A stretch of 64,000 nt of DNA, taken from NCBI RefSeq assembly GCF_035593345.1, contig NZ_CP141606.1:3100001-3164000 (forward strand), read 5' to 3'. The position numbers and the translations under genes were made by a program. The notes beneath the pieces are model-generated. The model did not search any database and was not told the origin of the DNA. It saw only the letters and a list, made by a program, of their open reading frames with translations. Below are positions 41,707 to 50,877 of the stretch, one piece after another (position 1 is the stretch's first letter; each line of letters opens with the position of its first letter). The DNA is from Lelliottia sp. JS-SCA-14. GTDB lineage: Bacteria > Pseudomonadota > Gammaproteobacteria > Enterobacterales > Enterobacteriaceae.

Positions 41707-43953
41707 TTACTTAAAGTTAGCCTGGACAAACTGCATTCCTTCCGTTGTCAGCTTGTAATCCACTCTTAATTGATATCCCTGGACGCCATTAATACCGGCG
41801 GCAGGGAAAATAGCTTTTGCTTCTGCATTGGTGACCGGAATGGAAATATCCTGGTTATCGGTATTACTGGCAGCATATCCACCCGGCATCCCGTTGGTGC
41901 TTTTGCCATCAAATAACCATCGATAGTGAGTCACCTCCGTCAGCGGTCGAAGATCGGTGCTCGACACCGTTTGTAGATCAGAGGCATCCCATTGGCCGTT
42001 TTTATTGCTGTCCCAGGCCAGGATAAAACGGTACTGATGACCCAGGGCTAATTTGTTCGATTTGATACCGATTAAATTGGTTGTCGGATTCTGGGTATCG
42101 ACAATCGCGGCAACGATATACTGCGAGCTGTCGCTAAAATCCACGAGCACGGGGTTGGTTTTCTGGCCATCTTCGTCTTGCTGCGTGGCGACGAAGGCAT
42201 AGATCCCGCTCCGGGTGCTCGAAACAACGGCTTTCCCGTTACTGGATCCTGAAACAAAGAACAGGCATTTTTGCTCGTTATCACACTCTTTTTTCGATTT
42301 GTGGATAGGCACTTCATGGGCGTGATCCCGGTCCTTCACTTCATAGGCGTGGAACGTCATGTCCAGGTTTTCCGGGGCAACCGGCGTTGTTTCGCCGTGC
42401 ACGCCAGCCGCTTTTGCGCCGTAGCTTTTCAGGTTGACCGGTGTAATTCCGTTTGCAGGAGTCTTGACCGCTTTTTTCTCCCCGTCTTCATCATCAATGA
42501 CCAGTTGATAATTGGTCGGCGCCTCTGCCACCAGGATATTCACCGCGTTTGACTGGCGGGTGTGCCCCTTTTCATCCACCAGCGTCACCGCCAGGCGATA
42601 CTTATTCGCGTTGCTGTCCGGGGAATCCACCCACGCCGGGAAGGTTAAGGTCCAGTGGTTATCCTTGCCGGTCGCGATATTTGTTGATGGCGATAAGGCT
42701 GGCAGCGCCAGCGCCTTTTCAGGGCTGAAGTTGCCCATCGGCACCCAGTGCGCACTTTGTATTTTAAGATGCGAAGTAATGTCCGCATTCACCGTCCAGT
42801 GGCAACCCTCGTAGGCCTGAGCGGTATCCGGCGCGTCGGTAAGAATGCAGGGAGCTGCGGTGTTGGTCGGAGCCAGGAAAATACCGACATCCAGATCGTT
42901 CTTCTCCCGATATTCAAGGACAATGTCGTTATTACGATCGACAAAATCCATCCGGCTACCGGCAAGTGTCCGCATCTGCGCTACTTCGTCACCATCAAGT
43001 TGCTTTGAGAGCGAAACGTTGATGCGGTAATCGATATCCAGATTGACCGTCACTTCGCTTTTTTCTGACTGATCCGTTTTGTAGCCAGCCTTGAGCGTAA
43101 TCAAAGGCACGGGAGTGTAGTCGACACCCAGCGTGACGGCTGAGGGGTCTTCCTGCAGATCGTCAGTACCGAACAAGGCTACCTGATCGCCATAGTACTT
43201 TTCGTACACTATCGAGCCGCCAAGCTGCGGGTAAGCTGGGAGATAAGTTTGAACGCGCTCATCCCACCCGCGCGCCGGGCGCTCCTGGTAATCATCGAGG
43301 TCCGGAGAGTCTTTCCAGGAAGAGAGCGGTAAATAGTAGTTGCCGCTTAATTTGAGATAATTAGTCCACGCCTCGGTGCCAATACCCAGACGTTTATGCC
43401 CGCGGGTAATATCGTGATCATAAAAAGCATTGGTGCCCAGCATCCAGTCTTTACTGACATTATGGCGAACGCCCGTGCCTATATTAGCAATGGTACGCCC
43501 ATCTTTATTATGAACTGAGAATTGACTGAATAGTAAATCACTTTCCCCGTTATACCAGGGAACTAAATAATCCAGTGAAGAACCATCGAGATTTCCTTTA
43601 TCATCTATGGCTATATTTGTAGCAACATGGCCATAAGGTGATAACAAATTGTCTATTTGCGATTGAGCTGCGCCGGTAACGACACCTTTACCGTATTGAT
43701 AAAACTCTGATTTCATCCCTTCAGGCGTCAGATTTTGAAACCTCTGCTGCGCTTCACTTACTGCAATATCGGATACTTTTTTTTCAATGTTTTTTTCATT
43801 GTTCCCGCTATCTCCATCTGATTTATCAGTATTATTTTTTTGCATAGCAGAATCACTCCCAAGATCAGGGAGATTTATATTCTCTGCCGCAGAAGAAATG
43901 CCAAATGACAGCATAAAGCAAAATAAAGCCAGAAGGATATATACAGGAAGCAT
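41707..43953 (-). CDS. Intimin/invasin-type outer-membrane barrel protein, ZirT-like
   Basis: A 748-residue inverse autotransporter. It has an N-terminal signal sequence (MLPVYILLALFCFMLSFGIS), a low-complexity acidic spacer, then the invasin/intimin beta-domain at about 75-355. The domain motifs are LLSPYGHVATNIAID, SQFSVHNKDGRTIANIGTG, LGTNAFYDHDITRGHKRLG and LEYREKND. The passenger has two Ig-like stretches (about 360-600). A C-terminal domain (about 610-740) is shared with the next gene and holds an EF-hand-like loop DSNKNGQWDASD. Salmonella ZirT has this role and neighbourhood type. It is first in its operon and lies in sequence more AT-rich than the flanking core genes. Confidence 0.85.
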   Translation of the reverse strand: MLPVYILLALFCFMLSFGISSAAENINLPDLGSDSAMQKNNTDKSDGDSGNNEKNIEKKVSDIAVSEAQQRFQNLTPEGMKSEFYQYGKGVVTGAAQSQIDNLLSPYGHVATNIAIDDKGNLDGSSLDYLVPWYNGESDLLFSQFSVHNKDGRTIANIGTGVRHNVSKDWMLGTNAFYDHDITRGHKRLGIGTEAWTNYLKLSGNYYLPLSSWKDSPDLDDYQERPARGWDERVQTYLPAYPQLGGSIVYEKYYGDQVALFGTDDLQEDPSAVTLGVDYTPVPLITLKAGYKTDQSEKSEVTVNLDIDYRINVSLSKQLDGDEVAQMRTLAGSRMDFVDRNNDIVLEYREKNDLDVGIFLAPTNTAAPCILTDAPDTAQAYEGCHWTVNADITSHLKIQSAHWVPMGNFSPEKALALPALSPSTNIATGKDNHWTLTFPAWVDSPDSNANKYRLAVTLVDEKGHTRQSNAVNILVAEAPTNYQLVIDDEDGEKKAVKTPANGITPVNLKSYGAKAAGVHGETTPVAPENLDMTFHAYEVKDRDHAHEVPIHKSKKECDNEQKCLFFVSGSSNGKAVVSSTRSGIYAFVATQQDEDGQKTNPVLVDFSDSSQYIVAAIVDTQNPTTNLIGIKSNKLALGHQYRFILAWDSNKNGQWDASDLQTVSSTDLRPLTEVTHYRWLFDGKSTNGMPGGYAASNTDNQDISIPVTNAEAKAIFPAAGINGVQGYQLRVDYKLTTEGMQFVQANFK

Positions 43954-44230
43954 AAATTAATGTTTCATAATATTATATAAGTAAAAGCTCAAACACGTTC
44001 ATAAAGCGTACATTTATTATGCAATTCCAATCATTAATTATCAATATTAAACAAAGCCGAGAGTTATTATTTAATAATTAAGTTGTTTTAATATATCTAA
44101 ATACGCGCCGGTTAATATGTAAACGATATGTTTTCAGCCACTGGCAACTCCCTGAGAATCACCCATACTTTCAACGGCATCCTCCGATGTGACTTCCTGT
44201 TTGATTAACACTTTTGATCAAGGAGTTCTT
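43954..44230. promoter_or_regulatory. AT-rich divergent promoter region, zir-like operon and yegP
   Basis: A 277-bp region dominated by A and T (for example TTAAACAAAGCC and TTATTTAATAATTAAGTTG), unlike the GC-rich surroundings. It must hold the promoter of the zir-like operon (leftward) and of yegP (rightward). Such AT richness beside an acquired operon is typical of H-NS-bound DNA; that is inference. Confidence 0.5.
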
Positions 44231-44563
44231 ATGGCTGGTTGGTTCGAACTAAGCAAAAGCAGTGACGGGCAGTTCAGGTTTGTTCTGAAAGCGGGGAACG
44301 GTGAAATTATCCTCACCAGTGAGCTGTACACCACCAGGGCTTCAGCAGAAAACGGTATTGCCTCTGTGCGTACCAACAGCCCGCACGACGAGCGCTATGA
44401 GAAAAAAACCTCGGCTAACGGCAAATATCACTTCAACCTGAAAGCGGCAAACCATCAGGTGATTGGCTCAAGCCAGCTGTATGCGTCCGAGCAAACGCGG
44501 GAAACCGGCATCGCCTCGGTGAAAAATAACGGGTCAAGCCAGACGCTGAAAGACCTCACCTAA
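44231..44563 (+). CDS. yegP: DUF1508 protein YegP
   Basis: A 110-residue protein made of two tandem DUF1508 repeats, each with the pattern G-x-F-x-F-x-LKA-N-x-x-I-x-x-S-x-x-Y. Repeat 1 is GQFRFVLKAGNGEIILTSELY and repeat 2 is GKYHFNLKAANHQVIGSSQLY, each followed by GIASV. The start at 44231 (MAGWFEL) is preceded by AAGGAG; a longer frame from 44189 is rejected. Function is unknown. It is probably cytoplasmic, as no signal sequence is present. Confidence 0.94.
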   Translation: MAGWFELSKSSDGQFRFVLKAGNGEIILTSELYTTRASAENGIASVRTNSPHDERYEKKTSANGKYHFNLKAANHQVIGSSQLYASEQTRETGIASVKNNGSSQTLKDLT

Positions 44564-44717
44564 TCCTATTACCTCCGCCGGGCTGGCCCCGCGGCCACCC
44601 GGCGCTTTACCTCCCTCCCCCGCAGCGCTACAATGCCCGCCCTTAAAGTACGGGATCTCCCCTTACCGCTGCACCTGGTGTACGCGGATCTGACCTGTCA
44701 TCAGAACGAGAACAAAC

Positions 44718-46079
44718 ATGTTTAAACCAGAACTCCTTTCCCCGGCGGGAACGCTGCAGAATATGCGTTACGCTTTCGCTTATGGTGCCGATGCGGTGTA
44801 TGCGGGCCAGCCGCGTTACTCGCTGCGCGTGCGTAATAATGAATTCAACCACGAGAATTTGCAGCTCGGCATCAACGAAGCGCATGCCCTGGGCAAAAAA
44901 TTCTACGTGGTCGTGAACATCGCGCCGCACAACGCCAAGCTGAAAACGTTTATTCGCGATCTCAAGCCAGTGGTGGAAATGGGTCCTGATGCGCTGATCA
45001 TGTCTGACCCGGGTTTGATCATGCTGGTGCGTGAGAACTTCCCGGAGATGGATATTCACCTTTCCGTGCAGGCGAACGCCGTTAACTGGGCGACGGTCAA
45101 ATTCTGGAAACAGATGGGACTGACCCGCGTAATCCTGTCGCGCGAACTGTCGCTGGAAGAAATCGAAGAGATCCGCACGCAGGTGCCGGAAATGGAACTC
45201 GAAATCTTCGTTCACGGCGCTCTGTGCATGGCCTACTCTGGCCGCTGCCTGCTCTCTGGCTATATCAACAAACGCGACCCGAACCAGGGCACCTGCACCA
45301 ACGCCTGCCGCTGGGAATATAACGTCCAGGAAGGCAAAGAGGATGATGTCGGTAACATCGTGCACAAGCACGAGCCGATCCCGGTGAAAACCGTGGAGCC
45401 GACGCTGGGCGTGGGCGCCCCGACCGACAGCGTGTTTATGATTGAAGAAGCGAAACGTCCGGGCGAATACATGACCGCCTTCGAAGACGAGCACGGCACT
45501 TACATCATGAACTCCAAAGACCTGCGCGCGATCGCACACGTCGAGCGTCTGACGCAGATGGGCGTGCACTCGCTGAAGATCGAAGGTCGCACCAAGTCTT
45601 ACTATTACTGCGCCCGCACCGCACAGGTGTATCGCAAAGCGATTGATGACGCCGCGGCGGGTAAACCGTTCGACACCACCCTGCTGGAGACCCTTGAAGG
45701 TCTGGCGCATCGCGGTTACACCGAAGGCTTCCTGCGCCGTCACACCCATGACGATTACCAGAACTACGAGCACGGCTACTCCATCTCCGAGCGCCAGCAG
45801 TTTGTCGGTGATTTCACCGGCGCGCGCAAAGGGCCTCTGGCCGCCGTCGCCGTGAAAAACAAATTCACCAAAGGCGACAGCCTGGAGCTGATGACCCCGC
45901 AGGGCAATATCAACTTTACGCTGGAGCATCTGGAAAACGGCAAAGGCGAAGCGATCACCGTTGCCCCTGGCGACGGTCACACCGTGTGGCTGCCGGTGCC
46001 GGAAGAAGTGGAGCTGGAATACGCGCTGTTGATGCGCAATTTTGCCGGTGAAAGCACCCGCAACCCGCACAACAAGTAG
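44718..46079 (+). CDS. trhP: tRNA 5-hydroxyuridine modification protein TrhP
   Basis: A 453-residue peptidase family U32 protein (yegQ). Members hydroxylate U34 of certain tRNAs, using prephenate, to start the cmo5U pathway. The U32 signature EIFVHGALCMAYSGRCLLSGY is at about residues 160-180. The cysteines expected to hold an iron-sulfur cluster are in the surrounding GRCLLS and GTCTNACRW segments. It is monocistronic and 86 bp before the cyaR transcript. Confidence 0.95.
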   Translation: MFKPELLSPAGTLQNMRYAFAYGADAVYAGQPRYSLRVRNNEFNHENLQLGINEAHALGKKFYVVVNIAPHNAKLKTFIRDLKPVVEMGPDALIMSDPGLIMLVRENFPEMDIHLSVQANAVNWATVKFWKQMGLTRVILSRELSLEEIEEIRTQVPEMELEIFVHGALCMAYSGRCLLSGYINKRDPNQGTCTNACRWEYNVQEGKEDDVGNIVHKHEPIPVKTVEPTLGVGAPTDSVFMIEEAKRPGEYMTAFEDEHGTYIMNSKDLRAIAHVERLTQMGVHSLKIEGRTKSYYYCARTAQVYRKAIDDAAAGKPFDTTLLETLEGLAHRGYTEGFLRRHTHDDYQNYEHGYSISERQQFVGDFTGARKGPLAAVAVKNKFTKGDSLELMTPQGNINFTLEHLENGKGEAITVAPGDGHTVWLPVPEEVELEYALLMRNFAGESTRNPHNK

Positions 46080-46115
46080 TTGAGCAGGGGTATTTTTTCG
46101 TCATGGGATAATTCT

Positions 46116-46131
46116 TAGAAACGGATCACAT
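46116..46131 (+). promoter_or_regulatory. CRP site of the cyaR promoter
   Basis: TTAGA-AACGGA-TCACA has a perfect right half-site and three of five matches in the left half. Its centre at 46123.5 is 41.5 bp upstream of the first cyaR base (46165), the class II CRP activator position. A -10 box TATTAT at 46152-46157 is correctly spaced. In E. coli CyaR is activated by cAMP-CRP, which agrees. Confidence 0.82.
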
Positions 46132-46164
46132 ACCGCTTCGTTCAATAAGGGTATTATCCCCAGC

Positions 46165-46250
46165 GCTGAAAAACATAACCCATAAATGCTAGCTGTACCA
46201 GGAACCACCTCCTTAGCCTGCGTAATCTCCCTTACGCAGGCTTATTTTTT
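46165..46250 (+). ncRNA. cyaR: Small RNA CyaR
   Basis: The sequence starting GCTGAAAAACATAACCCATA and ending in a terminator hairpin is almost identical to E. coli CyaR (RyeE). The CCUCC-type anti-Shine-Dalgarno segment ACCAGGAACCACCTCCTTAG is intact. The A tract of CATAAATG is one base shorter than in E. coli. CyaR is an Hfq-dependent regulator that represses ompX, luxS, nadE and yqaE mRNAs in E. coli. It sits immediately after trhP as in E. coli. Confidence 0.96.
46215..46250 (+). terminator. Rho-independent terminator of cyaR
   Basis: AGCCTGCGTAA and TTACGCAGGCT form a perfect 11-bp stem with loop TCTCCC, followed by TATTTTTT. The U tail also provides the Hfq-binding 3' end. Confidence 0.93.
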
Positions 46251-46328
46251 GCCTTTCATCCTGTTCTTACGCGCTTTTTCCTTCCCTGAGATACACTCTT
46301 GATAGAGCTTAAAAGGGAGCAACCTTGG

Positions 46329-47228
46329 ATGTCGACCTATCCGGATAGTTTACTGATCCTCAACGGCAAAAGTGCAGGCGATGACTTTCTGCGCCAGGCG
46401 ATTGCCGATTTGCGTGAAAATGGCGCACAAATTCACGTCCGTGTGACCTGGGAAAAAGGGGATGCCGCACGGTATATCGACGAAGCCTGTCGGCTGGGCG
46501 TCGCCACTGTTATCGCCGGTGGCGGTGACGGGACCATCAATGAAGTGGCGAGCGCGCTGATTGAGCGTGACGCCGCACATCGCCCGGTGATGGGCATTTT
46601 ACCCCTCGGCACCGCCAATGATTTCGCCACCAGCGCGGGCATTCCTGAGAGTCTGGACAAAGCGTTGCAGCTGGCCATCGTCGGGAAACCGACGGCGGTG
46701 GATATCGCCCAGGTCAATGAGAAAACCTGTTTTATCAATATGGCGACGGGGGGTTTTGGCACCCGTATTACCAGCGAAACGCCGGAGAAACTCAAAGCCG
46801 CGCTCGGCGGGGTGTCGTATCTGATTCACGGTCTGATGCGCATGGATATGCTCAAGCCCGACCGCTGCGAGATAAACGGCGAGAACTTCCACTGGCAGGG
46901 TGACGCCCTGGTGATTGGGATTGGTAACGGACGTCAGGCGGGCGGCGGGCAACAGCTGTGCCCCGATGCGCTGATTAATGATGGTCTGTTGCAGCTGCGG
47001 ATTTTCACCAGCGACGGGATGTTACCCGCTCTGTTCACCACCCTGACCCGCCCGGAAGAGAGCCCGAACGTGCTCGACGGACAGTCCGCGTGGTTTGAAA
47101 TTATCGCCCCACACGGCATGACTTTTAACCTCGACGGCGAGCCGTTGAGTGGGGAGCATTTCCGTATTTCGCTGCTGCCCGGCGCGCTGGAGTGCCGGTT
47201 GCCGCCGGATTGTGTGCTGTTGCGCTGA
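46329..47228 (+). CDS. yegS: Lipid kinase YegS
   Basis: A 299-residue diacylglycerol-kinase-like protein; the E. coli homologue phosphorylates phosphatidylglycerol in vitro. The nucleotide loop [15 protein letters not shown] and the downstream [11 protein letters not shown] motif define the family. The C-terminal beta-sandwich contains [13 protein letters not shown]. The ATG at 46329 has AGGGAG 9 nt upstream. A TTG 30 nt earlier would extend the frame but has no support from homology. Confidence 0.95.
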   Translation: MSTYPDSLLILNGKSAGDDFLRQAIADLRENGAQIHVRVTWEKGDAARYIDEACRLGVATVIAGGGDGTINEVASALIERDAAHRPVMGILPLGTANDFATSAGIPESLDKALQLAIVGKPTAVDIAQVNEKTCFINMATGGFGTRITSETPEKLKAALGGVSYLIHGLMRMDMLKPDRCEINGENFHWQGDALVIGIGNGRQAGGGQQLCPDALINDGLLQLRIFTSDGMLPALFTTLTRPEESPNVLDGQSAWFEIIAPHGMTFNLDGEPLSGEHFRISLLPGALECRLPPDCVLLR

Positions 47229-47236
47229 CGTCTTTG

Positions 47237-47304
47237 CCCGGCGGCGCTACGCTTGCACGGGCCTACAAAACCGTAGGCCGGGTAAGGCGCAGCCGCCACC
47301 CGGC
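47237..47304. repeat. Pair of inverted REP units after yegS
   Basis: The first unit (GCCCGGCGGCGCTACGC to GGGCCTAC) and the second (GTAGGCCGGGTAAGGCGC to CCACCCGGC) face each other across about 5 bp. They sit between the convergent ends of yegS and the ABC-transporter operon. Confidence 0.82.
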
Positions 47305-47319
47305 AACAAAAACCACCAC

Positions 47320-48093
47320 TCAATACGCCGCCACCTCCCGCGCCATCTCGCGGGTGTACTGCTGGCTGGCGTTCACCAGCATTCGCGTGTAGTCGGTGCG
47401 GGCGTTTCCGGCGACCAGTTCATCCACGGTCAGGGTCTCCAGAATCTTGCCGTACTGCATCACCGCCACTTTCTGGCACAGATGGGCAATTACGCCCAGA
47501 TCGTGCGTCACCATCAGATAGGTGAGATTCGACTCGCGCTGCAGCTCCGCCAGCAGATTTAAAATCTCCGCCTGCACAGACACGTCCAGCGCCGACGTCG
47601 GTTCATCCAGCAGCAGCACCTGCGGCTGCAGAATCAGCGCTCTGGCGATCGCCACGCGCTGGCGTTGGCCGCCGGAGAGCTGATGCGGATAGCGATCACG
47701 AAACGCCCGGTTCAGCCCTACTTTATCCAGCAAACTGTGGATGCGTCGATCGCGGTCGGAAATGCCGTGGATTTGCAGCGGCTCTTCCAGAATATCGCCG
47801 ATGGTGTGGCGCGGATGCAGCGAGCCGTACGGGTCCTGAAACACCATCTGCACCCTTCGACAGCGTTCGGCGTTGATCTTTCGCCCAAGCCGGGTGCCGT
47901 CGATCGCCAGCTCACCGTCCCAGTGGGTAAACAGCCCGGCCAGACATTTCAGGACCGTGGTTTTGCCGGACCCCGACTCCCCCACCAGGCCGTAAATCTC
48001 GCCGGCTTCAACCCTGATGTTCACATCACTCAGCACCTGACTGCGCTTTTCACCCTCGCCAAAGGCCAGGTTGAGGTTTTTAATCTCGATCAT
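47320..48093 (-). CDS. ABC transporter ATP-binding protein, OppF type
   Basis: A 257-residue nucleotide-binding subunit of the peptide/nickel/opine importer family. Walker A is GLVGESGSGKTTVLK, the Q-loop is MVFQDPYGSL, the signature is LSGGQRQRVAIARALI and Walker B is VLLLDEPTSALD, with the switch histidine in VTHDLG. It lacks the C-terminal extension often seen in OppF, consistent with the short PhnK/DppF-like forms. It is the last gene of the operon, 9 bp after its partner ATPase, with which it should form the energising heterodimer. Confidence 0.9.
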   Translation of the reverse strand: MIEIKNLNLAFGEGEKRSQVLSDVNIRVEAGEIYGLVGESGSGKTTVLKCLAGLFTHWDGELAIDGTRLGRKINAERCRRVQMVFQDPYGSLHPRHTIGDILEEPLQIHGISDRDRRIHSLLDKVGLNRAFRDRYPHQLSGGQRQRVAIARALILQPQVLLLDEPTSALDVSVQAEILNLLAELQRESNLTYLMVTHDLGVIAHLCQKVAVMQYGKILETLTVDELVAGNARTDYTRMLVNASQQYTREMAREVAAY

Positions 48094-48102
48094 CTCTGCT
48101 CC

Positions 48103-48966
48103 TTATTCATTGAGCCAGCTGGCCTGGCGCTGCAACACTGGCAGCACCGGACGGCGATGGTGAAGTTCCGGCAGGGCGCTGATTAAGCCCTGGGTATAGG
48201 GATGTTGGGCGTTATGCAGATCGCAGGCGGCGATGGACTCCACCACCCGCCCGGCGTACATCACCAGCACCCGGTCGCAGAAGCTGCGCACCAGGTTGAT
48301 GTCGTGGCTGATAAAAATCAGCCCCAGCCCGCGGGATTTCACCAGGTCGTCCAGCAATCCCAGCACCTGCAAACGCACGGAAACGTCCAGCGCAGAGGTC
48401 GGTTCATCGGCAATCACCAGCTCGGGATCGGTGATCAGCATCATGGCAATCATGATGCGCTGCCCCTGCCCGCCGGAAATCTCGTGCGGATAGAGATGAT
48501 AGACCCGCTCCGGCTGGCGGATGCGCACCACGTCGAGCATCTCCAGCACTTTGGCTTTCGCCTCGGCTTTGCGCCCCGGATGGTGCGTCAGCCAGGCTTC
48601 AGCGATCTGCGCCCCAACGCAGACCACCGGGTTCAGCGAGTATTTCGGGTCCTGCATGATCATCGAGATGCGCTTCCCGCGAATGCCACGCATTTGCGCC
48701 TCGCTCACCGAGCGCAGATCGACGTCGCCAAACTGCATCTGGGTGGCGCTGATCCGCGCTTTCGCCGGATGCAGGCGCAGCAACGCGCGCCCGACGGTGG
48801 ATTTCCCGGAGCCGGACTCGCCGACAATCGCCAGCTTTTCGCGCCCGAGCTGGAAGGAGACGCCGCGCACGGCGTGGGTCACCGCGCCGCCGTTGATAAA
48901 ATCGACGTGCAGGTCGCGCACGTCGAGCAGGGGAGCGTTATTCGCTGCGAGGATCGAGGATGTCAC
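48103..48966 (-). CDS. ABC transporter ATP-binding protein, OppD type
   Basis: An approximately 287-residue ATPase. Walker A is AIVGESGSGKSTVGRALL, the Q-loop is MIMQDPKYSLNP, the signature is ISGGQGQRIMIAMML and Walker B is LVIADEPTSALD. It also has the C-terminal oligopeptide-transporter segment (NAQHPYTQGLISALPELH). AGGAG lies 9 nt before a GTG at 48966, so I prefer that start. The ATG at 48975 is too close to the ribosome-binding site but cannot be excluded. The gene overlaps the 3' end of the preceding permease gene. Confidence 0.88.
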   Translation of the reverse strand: MTSSILAANNAPLLDVRDLHVDFINGGAVTHAVRGVSFQLGREKLAIVGESGSGKSTVGRALLRLHPAKARISATQMQFGDVDLRSVSEAQMRGIRGKRISMIMQDPKYSLNPVVCVGAQIAEAWLTHHPGRKAEAKAKVLEMLDVVRIRQPERVYHLYPHEISGGQGQRIMIAMMLITDPELVIADEPTSALDVSVRLQVLGLLDDLVKSRGLGLIFISHDINLVRSFCDRVLVMYAGRVVESIAACDLHNAQHPYTQGLISALPELHHRRPVLPVLQRQASWLNE

Positions 48967-49843
48967 GTAGGCCATCTCCTAAGAAGTTGAACGCCAGGCT
49001 GTTGATCAGGATCGCCAGCCCCGGAATAGTCACGACCCACCAGCACTCCATCATGTAGGTGCGGCCGCTGGAGATCATCGCGCCCCACTCCGGCTCCGGC
49101 GGCTGTGCGCCGAGGCCGAGAAAGCCCAGACCGGCGGCGGTCAGGATGATCCCCGCCATATTCATGGTGATGCGGATAATCACCGACGGCAGGCACAGCG
49201 GCACGATATGTCGCCACAGCACGCGCACCGGGGACGCCCCCTGCAAACGCACCGCCGAGATAAAATCGGCCTGGCGCAGTGAGAGCGTTTCCGCCCGCGC
49301 CAGACGGGCAATCGGCGGCCAGGCGGTGATCGTAATGGCAATCACCACGTGCTCCAGCCCCGGACCGAGGGCGGCGACAAACGCCAGCGCCAGCACCAGG
49401 CTCGGGAACGAGATAAAGATATCCGTCACCCGCATCAGCACCGCATCCACTTTGCCGCCGAAATACCCGGCGGTAACGCCCAACAGCAGGCCGAGCGGCC
49501 CGACGGTAACCGACACCAGCAGCACGATATACAGCGTGATGCGCGAGCCATACACCAGGCGGCTGAAGATATCGCGGCCAAACTCATCGGTGCCAAACCA
49601 GTGCTGCGCGTTCGGCGCGACCAGCGCGTTGTTGAGGTCCTGCACCAGCGGGTTGTACGGCGCAATCAGCGGGGCAAAGGCGGCGACGATCAGCAGCAGC
49701 AGAACAATTCCGCCGCCGATCGCCGTCAGCGGGTTGCGCGCCATTTTGCCGACAAAACCCGCCCCACGGTTCAGGGTGCGTTTGATTCGCTGACGGCCTT
49801 CGCTGCTGCGCGCCCCCAGCGGCGTATCCAGAGAAACGGTCAT
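48938..49843 (-). CDS. ABC transporter permease, DppC type
   Basis: A 301-residue inner-membrane permease with about six helices. It has the N-terminal extension typical of DppC/OppC (NPLTAIGGGIVLLLLIVAAF) and the binding-protein-dependent transport (EAA-loop) motif near SLRQADFISAVRLQGASPVR, which contacts the ATPases. Its start overlaps the stop of the other permease by 4 nt, indicating matched synthesis of the heterodimer. Confidence 0.9.
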   Translation of the reverse strand: MTVSLDTPLGARSSEGRQRIKRTLNRGAGFVGKMARNPLTAIGGGIVLLLLIVAAFAPLIAPYNPLVQDLNNALVAPNAQHWFGTDEFGRDIFSRLVYGSRITLYIVLLVSVTVGPLGLLLGVTAGYFGGKVDAVLMRVTDIFISFPSLVLALAFVAALGPGLEHVVIAITITAWPPIARLARAETLSLRQADFISAVRLQGASPVRVLWRHIVPLCLPSVIIRITMNMAGIILTAAGLGFLGLGAQPPEPEWGAMISSGRTYMMECWWVVTIPGLAILINSLAFNFLGDGLRDILDPRSE

Positions 49844-50877
49844 GATTTCGTCCTCGGGTCAAAGAGTTGATACAGCATGTCGGAGAGCAGGTTGAGCATC
49901 ACAAAGATAATCCCCACCAGCAGCACGCAGCCCATCACCGCATTCATGTCGCCGAGCAGCAGGCTGCCCGTGAGATACGAGCCAAAGCCTGGCCAGGAGA
50001 AGACGGTTTCAATCAGCACCGCCCCCTCCAGTAGCGAGCCGTAGGCCAGCGCCACTACCGTCAGGAGTTGCACCAGAATGTTGCGAAACGCGTGATTCCA
50101 GACAACCTGCCGCTCGGTTAAGCCCTTCACCCGCGCAGTGATGATGAACTCCTGCGAGAGTTGCGCCAGCATGAAGCTGCGCGTCATACGGCTGATGTAG
50201 GCCAGCGAGTGGAAGCCGAGCAACGACGCGGGCAACACCAGATGGTTAATGGCATTCCAGAACACGGCGCTGTTTCCCGCCAGCAGGGCATCGACGGTCA
50301 TCAGCCCGGTCCGGCGCGGTACGATCCCGTCCAGCCCTAAATCGAGCCTTCCCGCCCCGCCCACCCAACCGAGCCAGGCGTAGAACAGCAGCAGCCCCAT
50401 CATCCCGACCCAGAAGATCGGCGTGGAATACCCCGCCAGACTGATAATGCGCACCACGTAATCCGACAGGCTGTTGCGACGCGCCGCCGCCAGCACGCCC
50501 AGCGGAATGCCCAGGCCTGCGCCGACGATAATCGCCATCGTCGCCAGCTCCAGCGTCGCCGGGAAGACGCGCAGAATATCGTCCATGACCGGTTTGCCCG
50601 TCAGCAGCGCGTTACCGAGATCGCCGTGCAGGAGGTTGTTCAGGTAAATGCCGAACTGCGTCAGCAACGACTGATCGAAACCCAGCTGGTGATAGACCTG
50701 CTGATAGGTGCTGTGGTCGGCGTCCGGGCCGACAATCGCCAGCACCGGATCGACCGGCATCACGCGCCCGATGAAAAAGGTCAGCAGCAGCAGGCCAAAC
50801 AGCGTCACCAGCACCTGGGTCAGCCGCTTCGAGAAACGGCGGGTGCGGGAGCCGGGAGAGAGGATCGCCACGCTCAT
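49840..50877 (-). CDS. ABC transporter permease, DppB type
   Basis: A 345-residue permease with six predicted helices. The N-terminus is the DppB form (LTQVLVTLFGLLLLTFFIGR). The EAA-like loop QEFIITARVKGLTERQV matches the consensus of the family. It overlaps the substrate-binding protein gene and the second permease gene by 4 nt each. Confidence 0.9.
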   Translation of the reverse strand: MSVAILSPGSRTRRFSKRLTQVLVTLFGLLLLTFFIGRVMPVDPVLAIVGPDADHSTYQQVYHQLGFDQSLLTQFGIYLNNLLHGDLGNALLTGKPVMDDILRVFPATLELATMAIIVGAGLGIPLGVLAAARRNSLSDYVVRIISLAGYSTPIFWVGMMGLLLFYAWLGWVGGAGRLDLGLDGIVPRRTGLMTVDALLAGNSAVFWNAINHLVLPASLLGFHSLAYISRMTRSFMLAQLSQEFIITARVKGLTERQVVWNHAFRNILVQLLTVVALAYGSLLEGAVLIETVFSWPGFGSYLTGSLLLGDMNAVMGCVLLVGIIFVMLNLLSDMLYQLFDPRTKS

